Positions 9,005 to 17,370 are shown, counted from the stretch's first letter. The stretch: DNA of 64,000 nt from Prosthecobacter sp. (GCF_034366625.1 NZ_JAXMIH010000006.1:434001-498000), one strand, 5' to 3'. The notes: generated by a model not told the origin, from the letters alone. Numbers and translations: made by a program.

Positions 9005-9894
9005 GATTTCGAGGACAGGCCCATGTAGAGTTCCTCCAGCGTGCGGCGGTGCGACTGCCAGGCGCTGACCTGGACCTTGCCATTCACAAGCGCGGTGACG
9101 AGTTCGTGCGGCTCCATGTTGAGCGGAACCTCGACGACGCCGTGTTTGTCCATCGTGGCACCAGAGCGGACGAGCACTTCGCGGGCGAGGCCGATGTCGC
9201 TGGTTTCGAGCTGGAACATGCGGCGGGTTTTTTCCTGCGAGGGCACGGGGCCTTCAAACACCTTTTTGCCGTCCTTCAAAATGACGCAGCGGTCACACAT
9301 CTGCTCGATTTCGGCGAGGAGGTGCGAGTTGAGCATGATGGTCATGCCCTGGTGCTTGCGCAGGTGCAGGATGAGTTCGCGGAATTCACGGATGCCCTCG
9401 GGGTCGAGACCGTCAGTCGGTTCGTCGAGCAGCAGAATCTTCGGCTGCGGCAGCAGTGCCTGGGCGAGGGCGAGTCGTTGCCGCATGCCGTGACTGTAGG
9501 TGGCGGTTTTTTGTGTGATGGCGCGGTTGAGATTGACCATCTGCACGACACGTTTGACCTCCGACTCGTCCCACCAGCCGGAAAGGGAGCAGAGCACGCG
9601 GAGATTCTGCCAGCCGCTGAGGTAATCGTAAAACACGGCCGCTTCATAAATCGCGCCGATCTGCTGAAGGGCGCCACCACGATCTTTTTGCACGCTGCGG
9701 CCACCGATGCGCACCTCGCCCTGATCCGGCCGCACCATGCCGAGTGTAATGCCCATGATGGTGCTCTTGCCAGCGCCGTTGTGGCCGAGCAGGCCAAGAA
9801 TTTCGCCTTCCTTCACCTCGAAGCTCACATCATCGAGCGCCAGCCGCCCGGTGGGCCAGCGCTTGGTGAGATGTCTGACTTCGAGGAGTGCCAT
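9001..9894 (-). CDS. ABC transporter ATP-binding protein
   Basis: A 297-aa ATPase partner of the adjacent ABC-2 permease. Walker A GHNGAGKST (residues 37-45), signature YSHGMRQRLALAQALL, Walker B ILLLDEPTDGLDPEG and an H-loop in LNSHLLAEIEQ are all intact. A C-terminal extension of about 80 residues (METSDIGLAREVLV-type region) is common in NatA/CcmA-like export ATPases. Its promoter must lie in the 133-bp divergent gap before the histidine-kinase-like gene. Likely export of a drug, lipid or ion; the direction is inferred from the subfamily only. Confidence 0.93.
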   Translation of the reverse strand: MALLEVRHLTKRWPTGRLALDDVSFEVKEGEILGLLGHNGAGKSTIMGITLGMVRPDQGEVRIGGRSVQKDRGGALQQIGAIYEAAVFYDYLSGWQNLRVLCSLSGWWDESEVKRVVQMVNLNRAITQKTATYSHGMRQRLALAQALLPQPKILLLDEPTDGLDPEGIREFRELILHLRKHQGMTIMLNSHLLAEIEQMCDRCVILKDGKKVFEGPVPSQEKTRRMFQLETSDIGLAREVLVRSGATMDKHGVVEVPLNMEPHELVTALVNGKVQVSAWQSHRRTLEELYMGLSSKS

Positions 9895-10027
9895 GGAGTG
9901 CGACAGTGGCGAGATGCCGGCGCGGATGCCAGTTTTTAGTCACGGAGCGTCAAACAAGTCGGCAAATTCGCGTTTGCCACCGTCGTCGCCCGACTGCATT
10001 ACTCCGGCCTGTCCAAGCCCCCATGCC

Positions 10028-10750
10028 ATGCAGTTTTATTTCCCCACAACCCTGAATCTCGGCCACGAACACAGCGAAGGCTTCCATCAGGAACTGCTGC
10101 GCGGACTGACCCACAAGCTGAACAACCTGCTGGCGGTGATCCAGGGCTTCAGCAGCCTGATTTTGATGCAGGAGGATCTCGATCCGGGCGTGAGCGAGAA
10201 CATGCAGCACATCCGTGAGGCCTCCGTGGGCGTGACGAATCTGAGCGAGCGCATCCGCTCTGCCGGTGGTTGCGCGAAGATCAGCCCGCAGTCGCTGGGC
10301 CTGAATGAATATCTTCCCGTCATTGAAGGCGCGGTGATGGAGCCGTTTCAAAAGGAAGGCGTGCAGCTTGAGGCGGATGTGCAGCCTGGCCTGCCGCCGA
10401 TCTTGGTGGACCCGACGAAGTTCAAGGACATCCTCACCGAGTTGCTGCGCAATGCCGCTGAAGCAGCCGCGAAGGGTGGCGGCCGTTGCGCGCTGAAAAT
10501 TTGCGGTCCCGGCACGATCACCCCGGCCGATCAGCGCCGCGTGGACATCCTGGTGAGCAACACCGGCTCCCAGATCCCGCCGGAGAAAATCCAAGAAGTG
10601 TTCCGTCCGTTCCATGGCACGAAGAACAGCAATCACCTCGGCCTCGGGCTGACGATTGCGGCCATGCTCAGCCATCAGATGAACATCCAGCTCGGCGTGG
10701 CCTCGGAGAACAACACGACGACGTTCTGGCTTAGCTGCCCGATGGCCTGA
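10028..10750 (+). CDS. Soluble histidine-kinase-like ATPase without sensor or membrane domain
   Basis: A 240-aa protein made almost entirely of a kinase core. The H-box is LTHKLNNLLAVIQGF (His29), the N-box ELLRNAAEAAA, G1 VSNTGSQIPPEKI, F-box VFRPFHGTKN and G2 LGLGLTIAAMLS. The N-terminal 20 residues hold no sensory domain and there is no membrane helix. No response regulator is adjacent, so it is an orphan that must receive its signal from a partner. The ATG at 10028 is preferred because upstream in-frame starts run into the divergent ABC gene's promoter region. Autophosphorylation is plausible but the HKxxN form of the H-box should be tested. Confidence 0.85.
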   Translation: MQFYFPTTLNLGHEHSEGFHQELLRGLTHKLNNLLAVIQGFSSLILMQEDLDPGVSENMQHIREASVGVTNLSERIRSAGGCAKISPQSLGLNEYLPVIEGAVMEPFQKEGVQLEADVQPGLPPILVDPTKFKDILTELLRNAAEAAAKGGGRCALKICGPGTITPADQRRVDILVSNTGSQIPPEKIQEVFRPFHGTKNSNHLGLGLTIAAMLSHQMNIQLGVASENNTTTFWLSCPMA

Positions 10751-10842
10751 GAACGGCCTCGGGGGTGGAATTTTCAGTTTTTTGTGCCAGTCCGAAGCAA
10801 CGTCAGCGTTGCTGAAGTTGTCATAGAACCTGTTCACCTATT

Positions 10843-10847
10843 GGAGG
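10843..10847 (+). promoter_or_regulatory. Ribosome binding site fixing the start of the 10854 gene
   Basis: GGAGG sits 6 nt before the ATG at 10854. It is one of the few strong Shine-Dalgarno sites in the window and supports this start, which also opens a clean signal peptide. Confidence 0.75.
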
Positions 10848-10853
10848 TCTCCC

Positions 10854-11579
10854 ATGAAACGATCCGCTCTGTTCCTCGCCCTGCTGCTGGCCGTGGCGCC
10901 GGCTGTGGCAGCCCCGAAAAACTACGGCACCATCACCACGCGCGATGGCAAGTCGTTTTACGAATGCAAAGTGCTGCGTGTGTATCCGGACGGTGTCGGC
11001 TTCACGCACCGGAATGGCGCGGCGAAAATCGCCTTCAAGGATCTGCCGGAAAATTTACGGCGCGAATTCCGCTATGATCCGCAGGCGGAGGCAAAGTACC
11101 AGCGTGAGCAGGCCGCGTTGCGTCAGGAGGAGCAGAAGCGCGAGAGACTGCGCGAGATCGCGATGCAGGAAAAACTGATGGAGGCACAGATGGCCGAGGC
11201 CAGCTACCTTGCGGCAGCACAGTCGGCGTATTATCGTGCACCAGCCAGCCCTTCGATGTCGCTGGCGCTGCCGGGAGAAACACTGCCGACGCTGACTTAC
11301 CAAACGCCCTCATGGGTTGGCACACCGATCACAGGCCAGGCCCTTGGGGGCAGCGATTATCGCCGCAGCGGCTATTCGTATTGGGGCGGGCAACCGTTCG
11401 GCTACGGCGGTGGCTATTACCCATGGGGAGGCTACAGCGGCTATCCTTATGGCGGATACGGCCATGGTTACGGTGCCTATGTGAGTCCCACGATTTATCG
11501 TTCTTGGAACGTGGGCAGCGGGTTCCGCATCGGTGTGGGCATCTCCCCTTTCGGCGGCGGAATCCGCTTGTTCCCCTGA
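10854..11579 (+). CDS. Secreted protein, Gly/Tyr-rich C-terminus (paralogue 1)
   Basis: A 241-aa exported protein of unknown function. Residues 1-19 are a signal peptide (ALLLAVAPAVAAP). A small N-terminal domain follows with the pattern TITTRDGK.Y.CKV..V.PDGV.FTH..GAAKIAF.DLPE..R, then a charged helical stretch (about 75-120) rich in Gln/Glu/Arg, and a low-complexity Gly/Tyr/Pro tail (YGGGYYPWGGYSGYPYGGYG). The next gene encodes a paralogue of the same layout, so the pair arose by tandem duplication. The domain resembles one seen in other verrucomicrobial secreted proteins, but no function is known. Confidence 0.82.
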   Translation: MKRSALFLALLLAVAPAVAAPKNYGTITTRDGKSFYECKVLRVYPDGVGFTHRNGAAKIAFKDLPENLRREFRYDPQAEAKYQREQAALRQEEQKRERLREIAMQEKLMEAQMAEASYLAAAQSAYYRAPASPSMSLALPGETLPTLTYQTPSWVGTPITGQALGGSDYRRSGYSYWGGQPFGYGGGYYPWGGYSGYPYGGYGHGYGAYVSPTIYRSWNVGSGFRIGVGISPFGGGIRLFP

Positions 11580-11654
11580 CGTGTTGCTTCGGATTTGCGA
11601 AGCATAAAAAACTGGCAATCCGGCCGTTCTCGCGGTCAACTGAAGACCAGCCCG

Positions 11655-12416
11655 ATGAAAACGATTCTTTCCGCCCTCATCACGCTTCCTCTTGGTTTTG
11701 CCTTCGCCGCACCGGCGCTCGAACTGGCCACGATCCACACCGTTCACGGCAAGACCTACCAGCAGTGCAAGATCGTGCAGCGCGATCCTGATGGCGTGGC
11801 CTTCACCCATCTCAAAGGCACTGCCCGCGTACTGTTCAACGACCTGCCCGAAACCACGCGGATCGAACTCGGCTACAACGCACAAGCGGCCGCAGAACTC
11901 GAAAGGAGCCGTGAACAGGACCGCCAGACAAAAATCAAAGAACGTCTCCAGCAGCAGGAGAGGATGGCAGAATTGAGACACGCGGCACGGCTGGCGGAGA
12001 TCAAACGGCTCTCCCAGCAGCCGATAATCCTTTTTCAGCAGCCTTCGCCCTTTGCCGGGCCGGTTCCTGCAGTTGGTTTCGCCACCTCGGGTTGGGGAGG
12101 TGGTTTCTCATGGCACGGCAGGCATCGTCATGCCGCCGCACAGCCTCGCGGCTGGGACAATGTGGGCATTGCCACGATCGGTTCCGGGAGCGGTGGCATT
12201 TACGTGCCGCAGAGCGGCGGCTTCTTCTTCACTGGTTTGCCGCAGGTGCATCAAAGCCCGACACTGGGCTGGTACAATCCCGGCTTCTACGGCAGTCCTG
12301 CCATGCCACGCTTGGGAACATTCGGTGTCGTACCCGGGCTGGCGGCACCCAACCCGCCTGCCGTCGTGCCCGGTGTGAGGATTCCGGGCCGGGCCTCGTT
12401 TCCCGTTCGGCGATAA
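11655..12416 (+). CDS. Secreted protein, Gly/Pro-rich C-terminus (paralogue 2)
   Basis: A 253-aa paralogue of the preceding gene. The signal peptide (LITLPLGFAFAAPALE) is followed by the shared domain (TIHTVHGKTYQQCKIVQRDPDGV then FTHLKGTARVLFNDLPE), a charged helix (ERSREQDRQTKIKERLQQQE) and a divergent Gly/Pro/His-rich tail ending GVRIPGRASFPVRR. The tails share little sequence while the first 75 residues align clearly, so selection acts on the N-terminal domain. ATG at 11655 is used because it opens the signal peptide; the upstream in-frame start adds non-signal residues. Followed by a hairpin shared with convergent rpmB. Confidence 0.8.
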   Translation: MKTILSALITLPLGFAFAAPALELATIHTVHGKTYQQCKIVQRDPDGVAFTHLKGTARVLFNDLPETTRIELGYNAQAAAELERSREQDRQTKIKERLQQQERMAELRHAARLAEIKRLSQQPIILFQQPSPFAGPVPAVGFATSGWGGGFSWHGRHRHAAAQPRGWDNVGIATIGSGSGGIYVPQSGGFFFTGLPQVHQSPTLGWYNPGFYGSPAMPRLGTFGVVPGLAAPNPPAVVPGVRIPGRASFPVRR

Positions 12417-12447
12417 AAAGACAGGCGGACCCGTTTCCAGGTCCGCC
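12416..12447 (-). terminator. Intrinsic terminator of rpmB
   Basis: GGCGGACC (12424-12431) pairs with GGTCCGCC (12440-12447). Read on the minus strand, the stem is followed by TGTCTTTTTATC, a short T-run at about 12416-12420. It lies between the convergent stops at 12416 and 12473. Confidence 0.7.
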
Positions 12448-12472
12448 CGTCGGTAAAGATGTGGGACTGCGG

Positions 12473-12736
12473 TTAGATCAGGCCGGCTTTTTTCAGCGTG
12501 GCGTAGGCACCGTTCTTGTCGAGCGTCTTGAGTGCACGCGCGGTGAGTTTCACCTCGATGTACTTGTTGAGTTCAGGAACGAAAATGCGCTTGCTGCGCA
12601 GGTTCGGAAAAATGACACGCTTCACACGCTTCGTGATGTGACGACCGATACCGCCTTCTTTCTTGGCTTTACCGCTGCGATGAATGTGGTGGCCGCGGGT
12701 GACGCCGACGCCGGTGATTTGACAGATAGTAGCCAT
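12473..12736 (-). CDS. rpmB: 50S ribosomal protein L28
   Basis: An 87-aa ribosomal protein of the large subunit. It begins MATICQITGVGVTRGHHI, and the family pattern RR.PNL..KR.FVPE is seen as RVIFPNLRSKRIFVPELN. The C-terminal KLTARALKTLDKNG is characteristic. The start at 12736 is chosen over an in-frame ATG at 12790 because it gives the standard L28 N-terminus. The zinc-binding cysteines of the C+ form are absent. It is monocistronic with a terminator hairpin just downstream. Confidence 0.96.
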   Translation of the reverse strand: MATICQITGVGVTRGHHIHRSGKAKKEGGIGRHITKRVKRVIFPNLRSKRIFVPELNKYIEVKLTARALKTLDKNGAYATLKKAGLI

Positions 12737-12811
12737 AAGAGTTTCGGGGGAAAGGGGCCGCGATACTAGCCGAGGACTTCGGGGCGTCAACCAAAAGTCC
12801 GGCTTTCAGCA

Positions 12812-14080
12812 TCAACGGCGCGGACGCCCCACCATCAAACTGGTCGTCTGCGGATTCATCAGGTAGCCAATGCCGAAATTCAACGGCTTCACGGCGTGCC
12901 GCCCGGAAGAGTAGGCTGAGACCAAATCCGGCTGCTGGCAGCCCGAAAAAATGTCCAAGGTGCTGCGATAGTTGCCGTAGAGCCACACATCCCATCCATG
13001 GCGGACGAATTCCCGGTAGGGCACGCCAGAAGGATCCTGGACGATGGCACTGCTGTGCCGCAGCAGAAAATCGCGGATGCTGGAGAAGCCGCCCTCATGC
13101 ATGAGGTAGGACGCGCTCTTGGTGAAGGCCGGAACCCGGCCCAGACGTGACACAAAAGTCAGGAACGGTCCTCCGGAACTCACGCCGCCGTTGGAGAGGT
13201 CTTGTTTGAAGTAGAACACCCGTTTCAAGCCGCCCAAACCGCTCCGACAACGGATCATGAGGCCCGTGTTCCCCGAAGAACCGGAAAGCGTGACATTTCC
13301 CGCACCATCCAGCCGCACCGTATCGACCGATTCGACCGTGTATCCAGTGCGTGCCATGAAGGCCATGATGACTGGCAGCACGCCGCGGAAACGTGTGGCC
13401 TGCAGATCGTTGCGCATGTCCGTCGTGATGAAATAGCTGTTCTGCATGATGGTCGAAACCGAGTTATGCAGGCCGTAGAGGCCACGATCGATCTCCCCCT
13501 GCGACAGATCGCCCAGGCGCGGCAGCGGCTCCGCCGGCTCCAAGCCACACATCACATAGGTCTCTGCGGAAGGGCAGATCACGCTCGCGAACAGGAAATC
13601 CGGCCCGCTGAACGGGTAAAACAAGGCGTTCGCGCCCTGTACGTCGCCAATCTCCCCATTCGCCCAGGCACGCAACGGTTCGCGGTGCAGGGACAGATGC
13701 GTGGCCCACAGGTTGTCCATGCGCTGCTTGTGGGCGGTCCAGGCGGAGGAGTTGCGCACGCTCGACGCCACATTCTGGCCAAACGAGGCGTCCATTCCGG
13801 CGAACAACCGTGCGATGTCGTTGATGGACTCCGACTGCGTCGGCACATTCATGGACGCCGCACCGTTGTAGAGAGGACGGTTGTCAGAACTCTGCGCACG
13901 GCGGACGCTGCTGCCACCGAGGGCTTCCAGAACGCTGTTCCACTGGCTGGCTTTATTTGCCGCAGTGTAGTTTTGGAAGGCGGCATCGGGCAGGGCACAG
14001 CCAGCGATCAATAGCAGCGTCAGCAATCCACCCACTGCTCGGCAATGAGTTGAGAGGTCACGATTTCGTAGAGCCATCAT
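12812..14080 (-). CDS. Predicted lipoprotein of unknown function
   Basis: A 422-aa protein with a lipoprotein signal: a basic N-terminus, the hydrophobic stretch GGLLTLLLIAGC and a lipobox LIAGC near residue 28, so it is probably anchored to a membrane. The mature part contains no domain I recognise; it has several aromatic/Gly segments (FYFKQDLSNGGVSSGGPFLTF, with WDVWLYGNYRSTLDIFSGCQ further on) and may have a beta-rich middle. An adjacent in-frame ATG at 14077 is equally possible as the start. It is separated from rpmB by 75 bp and lies downstream of the aguBA terminator, so it is likely its own transcription unit. Confidence 0.75.
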   Translation of the reverse strand: MMALRNRDLSTHCRAVGGLLTLLLIAGCALPDAAFQNYTAANKASQWNSVLEALGGSSVRRAQSSDNRPLYNGAASMNVPTQSESINDIARLFAGMDASFGQNVASSVRNSSAWTAHKQRMDNLWATHLSLHREPLRAWANGEIGDVQGANALFYPFSGPDFLFASVICPSAETYVMCGLEPAEPLPRLGDLSQGEIDRGLYGLHNSVSTIMQNSYFITTDMRNDLQATRFRGVLPVIMAFMARTGYTVESVDTVRLDGAGNVTLSGSSGNTGLMIRCRSGLGGLKRVFYFKQDLSNGGVSSGGPFLTFVSRLGRVPAFTKSASYLMHEGGFSSIRDFLLRHSSAIVQDPSGVPYREFVRHGWDVWLYGNYRSTLDIFSGCQQPDLVSAYSSGRHAVKPLNFGIGYLMNPQTTSLMVGRPRR

Positions 14081-14169
14081 AGAAGCACGAGCGTATCAGA
14101 CACAAAACAAGCTCCAAGAAACTCTTTATAGCTTCTGGCAGGTTTATTTCCGCTTCGATTTACTCGCTA

Positions 14170-14204
14170 TAAAAATTCAGCACTACTATTGCAGGGCGCT
14201 GAAT
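14170..14204 (-). terminator. Intrinsic terminator of the aguB-aguA operon
   Basis: On the minus strand ATTCAGC (complement of 14198-14204) pairs with GCTGAAT (complement of 14175-14181) and runs directly into TTTTTAT. It lies 28 bp after the aguA stop at 14232. Confidence 0.75.
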
Positions 14205-14231
14205 ATTTAAGCTTCACCCCCTCCTTCAGCC

Positions 14232-15287
14232 TCACTTCGGCTGGTGCATCGCAATGCAATGGAAGGCACCACCTTCGGTGACAAGATCCTTCGCCATCAT
14301 GGAGATGATTTCACGACCGGGGAAGCACTCGGAAATCTTGTCCTCGGCCATGGCGTCCTTCTTTTTGTGACCGAACAGCGGCATGAGCACGGCGTTGTTC
14401 AGGATCAGGAAGTTCGCGTAGCTCGCAGGCAGGCGGCTGAGACGCCAGTCCTTCATCTCGATGGCCTGGGGCATCTCGATTTCAATGATTTCGAGCTTGC
14501 CGCCATCGGGAGCTTTCACGTCGTTGAGTCGCTCGCGAATGTCTTTGAGAACCTTGTGATTGGGGTCGGTTTCACGCGGCTCGACCATGCAGATGACGGC
14601 GTCGTCGCGGATGAAGCGCACCACGTCGTCGATGTGGCCGTCGGTGTCATCGCCTTCGATGCCTTTCTTGAACCACACGATGTCCTTCACGCCGAGCATG
14701 GCTTTCAATTCCTTCTCGACCTCGGCCTTGTTGCCCGGCTTGCCACCGTGGCGGTTGGGATTGAGCAACACAGCCTCGGTGGTGAGCAGTGTACCTTTGC
14801 CATTCGTCTCGATGGCGCCGCCTTCGAGGATCATCTTTGAGGTGAAGCGCTCCATCTTCAGTGCGGCCGCAGCCTTCTCAGGAATGGCGTTGTCGAGATC
14901 CCACGGCGGAAACTTGCCGCCCCAGCCGTTGAATTCCCAGTCGGTGATCGCGACCTTGCCGGTCTCGTTGTGCTTGATGAAGATCGGCCCGTGGTCACGG
15001 CACCACACGTCGTTCGTGTTGTTTTCATAGATGTCCACCTGGCTCAGATCGCCTTCGTTGTCGGCGATGCTCAGGCGGATGTTCATGTGGCTGAGCATCG
15101 GCGCATTGATGCGCACGCGCTCGTAGCGGGAAATGGTGCTGGCGATCTCACCAAACTTGTCCTGCAGCTTGTGGTAGGTCTTCGGGCAGCTTTCTTTGTT
15201 GGAGGGCCAGGAAAGCCAGATTGCCTCCTGCGGTTCAAATTCGGCAGGCAGGCGGTAGTTCTGAGGGTAGGAAGCTTTACTCATCAA
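14232..15287 (-). CDS. aguA: Agmatine deiminase
   Basis: A 351-aa enzyme of the porphyromonas-type peptidylarginine deiminase fold that converts agmatine to N-carbamoylputrescine and ammonia. Seen in sequence: the substrate-binding WCRDHGPIF, catalytic-type DTDGHIDDVVRF with its histidine, and the C-terminal nucleophile cysteine in EGGAFHCIAMHQ. It overlaps the end of aguB by 11 bp, and the next enzyme of the pathway is encoded by that gene, which supports agmatine rather than protein-arginine as substrate. An internal ATG at 15284 is an alternative start. The pair would supply putrescine from arginine; no arginine decarboxylase gene is in the window. Confidence 0.93.
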   Translation of the reverse strand: MMSKASYPQNYRLPAEFEPQEAIWLSWPSNKESCPKTYHKLQDKFGEIASTISRYERVRINAPMLSHMNIRLSIADNEGDLSQVDIYENNTNDVWCRDHGPIFIKHNETGKVAITDWEFNGWGGKFPPWDLDNAIPEKAAAALKMERFTSKMILEGGAIETNGKGTLLTTEAVLLNPNRHGGKPGNKAEVEKELKAMLGVKDIVWFKKGIEGDDTDGHIDDVVRFIRDDAVICMVEPRETDPNHKVLKDIRERLNDVKAPDGGKLEIIEIEMPQAIEMKDWRLSRLPASYANFLILNNAVLMPLFGHKKKDAMAEDKISECFPGREIISMMAKDLVTEGGAFHCIAMHQPK

Positions 15288-16143
15288 GGTAGCGTTTGGT
15301 CAGGGGAGCGTAGGTGTCAATGCGGCGATCACGGAAAAACGGCCAGATGCGGCGGAAATCCTCCACCGCTGAAAGGTCACACGGCACGATCAAAATCTCT
15401 TCATCGCTCACGGAGGCCTTTGCAACGACTTCTCCATAAGGATTTGCCACGAAACTCTGGCCCCAGAATTCGCTCTGCTGCTCGGTGCCCACGCGGTTGA
15501 CCGCCGCCACGAAACAGCCGTTGGCCACTGCATGGCCACGTTGCACGGTCTCCCAGGCGCAGTGCTGGGCGGCTCCGAGGGCGGCTTTTTCGCTCGGCAG
15601 CCAGCCGATGGCCGTGGGGTAGAACAAAATCTCCGCGCCAGCCAGTGCCGTAAGCCGTGCGGCCTCCGGATACCACTGGTCCCAGCAGATCAGCACACCA
15701 ATGCGACCAAACTTGGTGTCCCACACGCGATAGCCAAGGTCTCCCGGCGTGAAATAAAACTTCTCCTCGAACCCCGGGTCCTGCGGGATGTGCATCTTGC
15801 GGTACTTGCCCAACACCGTGCCATCCGCGTCGATCACCGCTGCTGTGTTGTGATACAAACCCGGTCCACGCTTTTCAAACAACGGCACGATGATCACCAC
15901 GCCCAGTTCCTTCGCCAGCGGGGCCAAAGCCTCCGTCGTGGGGCCCGGAACGGCCTCGGCGAGGTTAAACAGCTCCGTGTCCTGCGTGATGCAGAAGTAC
16001 GGCGTGTTGAACAGCTCCTGCAGGCACACGATCTGCGCACCGCGAGACGCCGCCTCACGGATGAGGCGCACATGCTCGCGCAGGCTTTCGTCTTTGCTGG
16101 AAAAGGCCCGGCTTTGCACCAGACCGAGGATGACCTTCGACAT
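15277..16143 (-). CDS. aguB: N-carbamoylputrescine amidohydrolase
   Basis: A 288-aa nitrilase-superfamily enzyme that hydrolyses N-carbamoylputrescine to putrescine, CO2 and ammonia. The Glu-Lys-Cys triad is visible: E in CLQELFNTPYFC, K in GKYRKMHIPQDPGFEEKFYF and C in GVLICWDQWYPEAARL. The full motif set (also YPTAIGWLPSEK and RRIDTYAPLTKRYLDE) matches AguB. ATG 16143 (MSKVILGLVQ) is selected because upstream in-frame codons would add a non-conserved stretch. It is the first gene of the aguB-aguA operon, with the two reading frames overlapping. Confidence 0.95.
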   Translation of the reverse strand: MSKVILGLVQSRAFSSKDESLREHVRLIREAASRGAQIVCLQELFNTPYFCITQDTELFNLAEAVPGPTTEALAPLAKELGVVIIVPLFEKRGPGLYHNTAAVIDADGTVLGKYRKMHIPQDPGFEEKFYFTPGDLGYRVWDTKFGRIGVLICWDQWYPEAARLTALAGAEILFYPTAIGWLPSEKAALGAAQHCAWETVQRGHAVANGCFVAAVNRVGTEQQSEFWGQSFVANPYGEVVAKASVSDEEILIVPCDLSAVEDFRRIWPFFRDRRIDTYAPLTKRYLDE

Positions 16144-16255
16144 AGGGCGCGAAGTGTTGAGCGCGTGGCGGGGTAATGCAAGGAAAGCTATGCACACAAA
16201 CCAAGGCATGGCAGCACCGGCTTGCACGCGTGCGGACTGCTGCTACCCTCGACTC

Positions 16256-16468
16256 ATGAGCACCGCCGTCGATGCGATCTATGAAAAGGGGCTGTTGCAG
16301 CTCCTGGCTCCTCTGCCATTACCGGAACACAGTCGAGTTCGTGTCGCTGTAGAACTCATCAGTGACGACCCGGAGCGTTCCGAGTGGCTCTCCCAGTCGC
16401 AACGTCAGCTCGAAACGGTGTGGGACAACGATGCCGACGACGTTTTCAATGAATTGCTCGCGTCATGA
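16256..16468 (+). CDS. Antitoxin-like protein of a MazF-type pair
   Basis: A 70-aa protein. The start MSTAVDAIYEKGLLQLLAPLPLPEHSRVRV resembles the DUF104/AF2212-like antitoxin fold, a short beta-rich N-terminus with an acidic C-terminal tail (NDADDVFNELLAS) suited to toxin neutralisation. Its last 20 bp overlap the toxin gene, the usual layout of such pairs. It is divergent from aguB; the 112-bp gap must hold both promoters, and autoregulation is typical of the class but not demonstrated here. Confidence 0.75.
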   Translation: MSTAVDAIYEKGLLQLLAPLPLPEHSRVRVAVELISDDPERSEWLSQSQRQLETVWDNDADDVFNELLAS

Positions 16469-16766
16469 TGTCGTCCTGCTGCCGATCCCGTTCACGGATT
16501 TGAGCAGCCAGAAAGTCCGCCCAGCGGTGGTCCTCGGTCACGGCTCGTTTCCTGGCGACCTCTTTGTGGTTCCGATCACTTCACAGCTCGCGAACACGGA
16601 TTTCCCGCTGAACGCATGGCAGGCCGCCAGACTCAATGTGCCTTGCGGCATCAAATCGCAGATCTGCACCATTGAAGACCGGCTGGTGCGCAAAGTCGTT
16701 GGTCGATTGCACCCGACCGATGTGGCAACGCTTCAAACACATTTGCGCAACTGGCTGGGGCTTTGA
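16449..16766 (+). CDS. MazF/PemK-family endoribonuclease toxin
   Basis: A 105-aa toxin-like protein of the CcdB/MazF fold that usually cleaves mRNA at short sequences. It shows the family's N-terminal pattern DVVLLPIPFTDLSSQKVRPAVVL, the conserved FVVPITSQ strand and a C-terminal helix (HPTDVATLQTHLRNWL). ATG 16449 is used: it gives the canonical N-terminus and overlaps the antitoxin gene. The antitoxin class (AF2212-like) is paired with MazF-like toxins in other genomes, which supports the reading. Confidence 0.85.
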   Translation: MNCSRHDVVLLPIPFTDLSSQKVRPAVVLGHGSFPGDLFVVPITSQLANTDFPLNAWQAARLNVPCGIKSQICTIEDRLVRKVVGRLHPTDVATLQTHLRNWLGL

Positions 16767-16781
16767 AAGCCCACACGCCGC

Positions 16782-16814
16782 AAAAAAAGCCCGGTAGCTC
16801 TCGCCACCGGGCTT
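16782..16814. terminator. Hairpin terminator between mazF-like and doxX-like genes
   Basis: AAGCCCGGT (16787-16795) pairs with ACCGGGCTT (16806-16814). On the minus strand the stem runs into seven Ts (complement of 16782-16788), a good intrinsic terminator for the DoxX gene; it may also stop plus-strand transcripts from the toxin operon. Confidence 0.8.
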
Positions 16815-16832
16815 GGAGGATTCAAAAGCGGC

Positions 16833-17240
16833 TTACTCGCGGTCCACCGAGAACTTGCCCGCGCCGGTGAACAGCAGCGTCACATAGGCGATGAGGTACA
16901 CCATCGCCAGCTCGCCAGAATTCGCGCCGACCAAGGCGGACTTATGGACAAAGAAGAAGGCGGTTCCCATGGTCGCCGCCAGCATCAGGGCCGCGAAACG
17001 AGTGAACAGGCCGGCGATCAGCAGCGCGGAGCAGGCGACCTCGGCGAACACGGCCAGACCCGCGTTCACATTGGCCGGCAGGCCGAACAAGCTGGGGAAC
17101 TTCTCCACCGTGGCGGAGAAGTTCAGCAGTTTGCCGCGGCCGTGGAGCAGCAGCATGGAAAAACCGAGGGCAACGCGCAGGATGAGCAGACCGTAGTCGG
17201 GAGACTTCGGCAGGAACGACAGTTTCAGGAGCTTGAGCAT
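16833..17240 (-). CDS. DoxX-family membrane protein
   Basis: A 135-aa inner-membrane protein with four hydrophobic helices (YGLLILRVALGFSMLLLHG, AGLAVFAEVACSALLIAGLF, FAALMLAATMGTAFFFV, MVYLIAYVTLLFTGAGKFSV). The LRVALGFSMLLLHGRGKLLN start and GLFTRFAALMLA loop are DoxX hallmarks. Members take part in thiol/redox homeostasis in some bacteria, but the role here is unknown. ATG 17240 (MLKLLKLSF) is preferred to an in-frame start at 17282. Monocistronic, followed by the hairpin terminator. Confidence 0.85.
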   Translation of the reverse strand: MLKLLKLSFLPKSPDYGLLILRVALGFSMLLLHGRGKLLNFSATVEKFPSLFGLPANVNAGLAVFAEVACSALLIAGLFTRFAALMLAATMGTAFFFVHKSALVGANSGELAMVYLIAYVTLLFTGAGKFSVDRE

Positions 17241-17319
17241 GAGTGTGTTGGGTTCGGGTTGAGCGGGGATTAATCCAAGCATGATCCACCCCCGGCTCCG
17301 CCGACAAGCCTAAAATCCA

Positions 17320-17370
17320 AGGAGTGGGAGCTTCCAGCTCCCACAGTGGGGCCAGGATGGCCCCACTCCT
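17320..17370. repeat. Double palindrome downstream of valS
   Basis: Two hairpins in tandem: GTGGGAGCT/AGCTCCCAC (17324-17344) and AGTGGGGCCA/TGGCCCCACT (17345-17367), with an outer AGGAGTGGG/CCCACTCCT match at 17320-17328 and 17362-17370. It touches the valS stop codon. It may serve as a valS terminator, although there is no T-run; it resembles a dispersed palindromic element. Confidence 0.6.
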
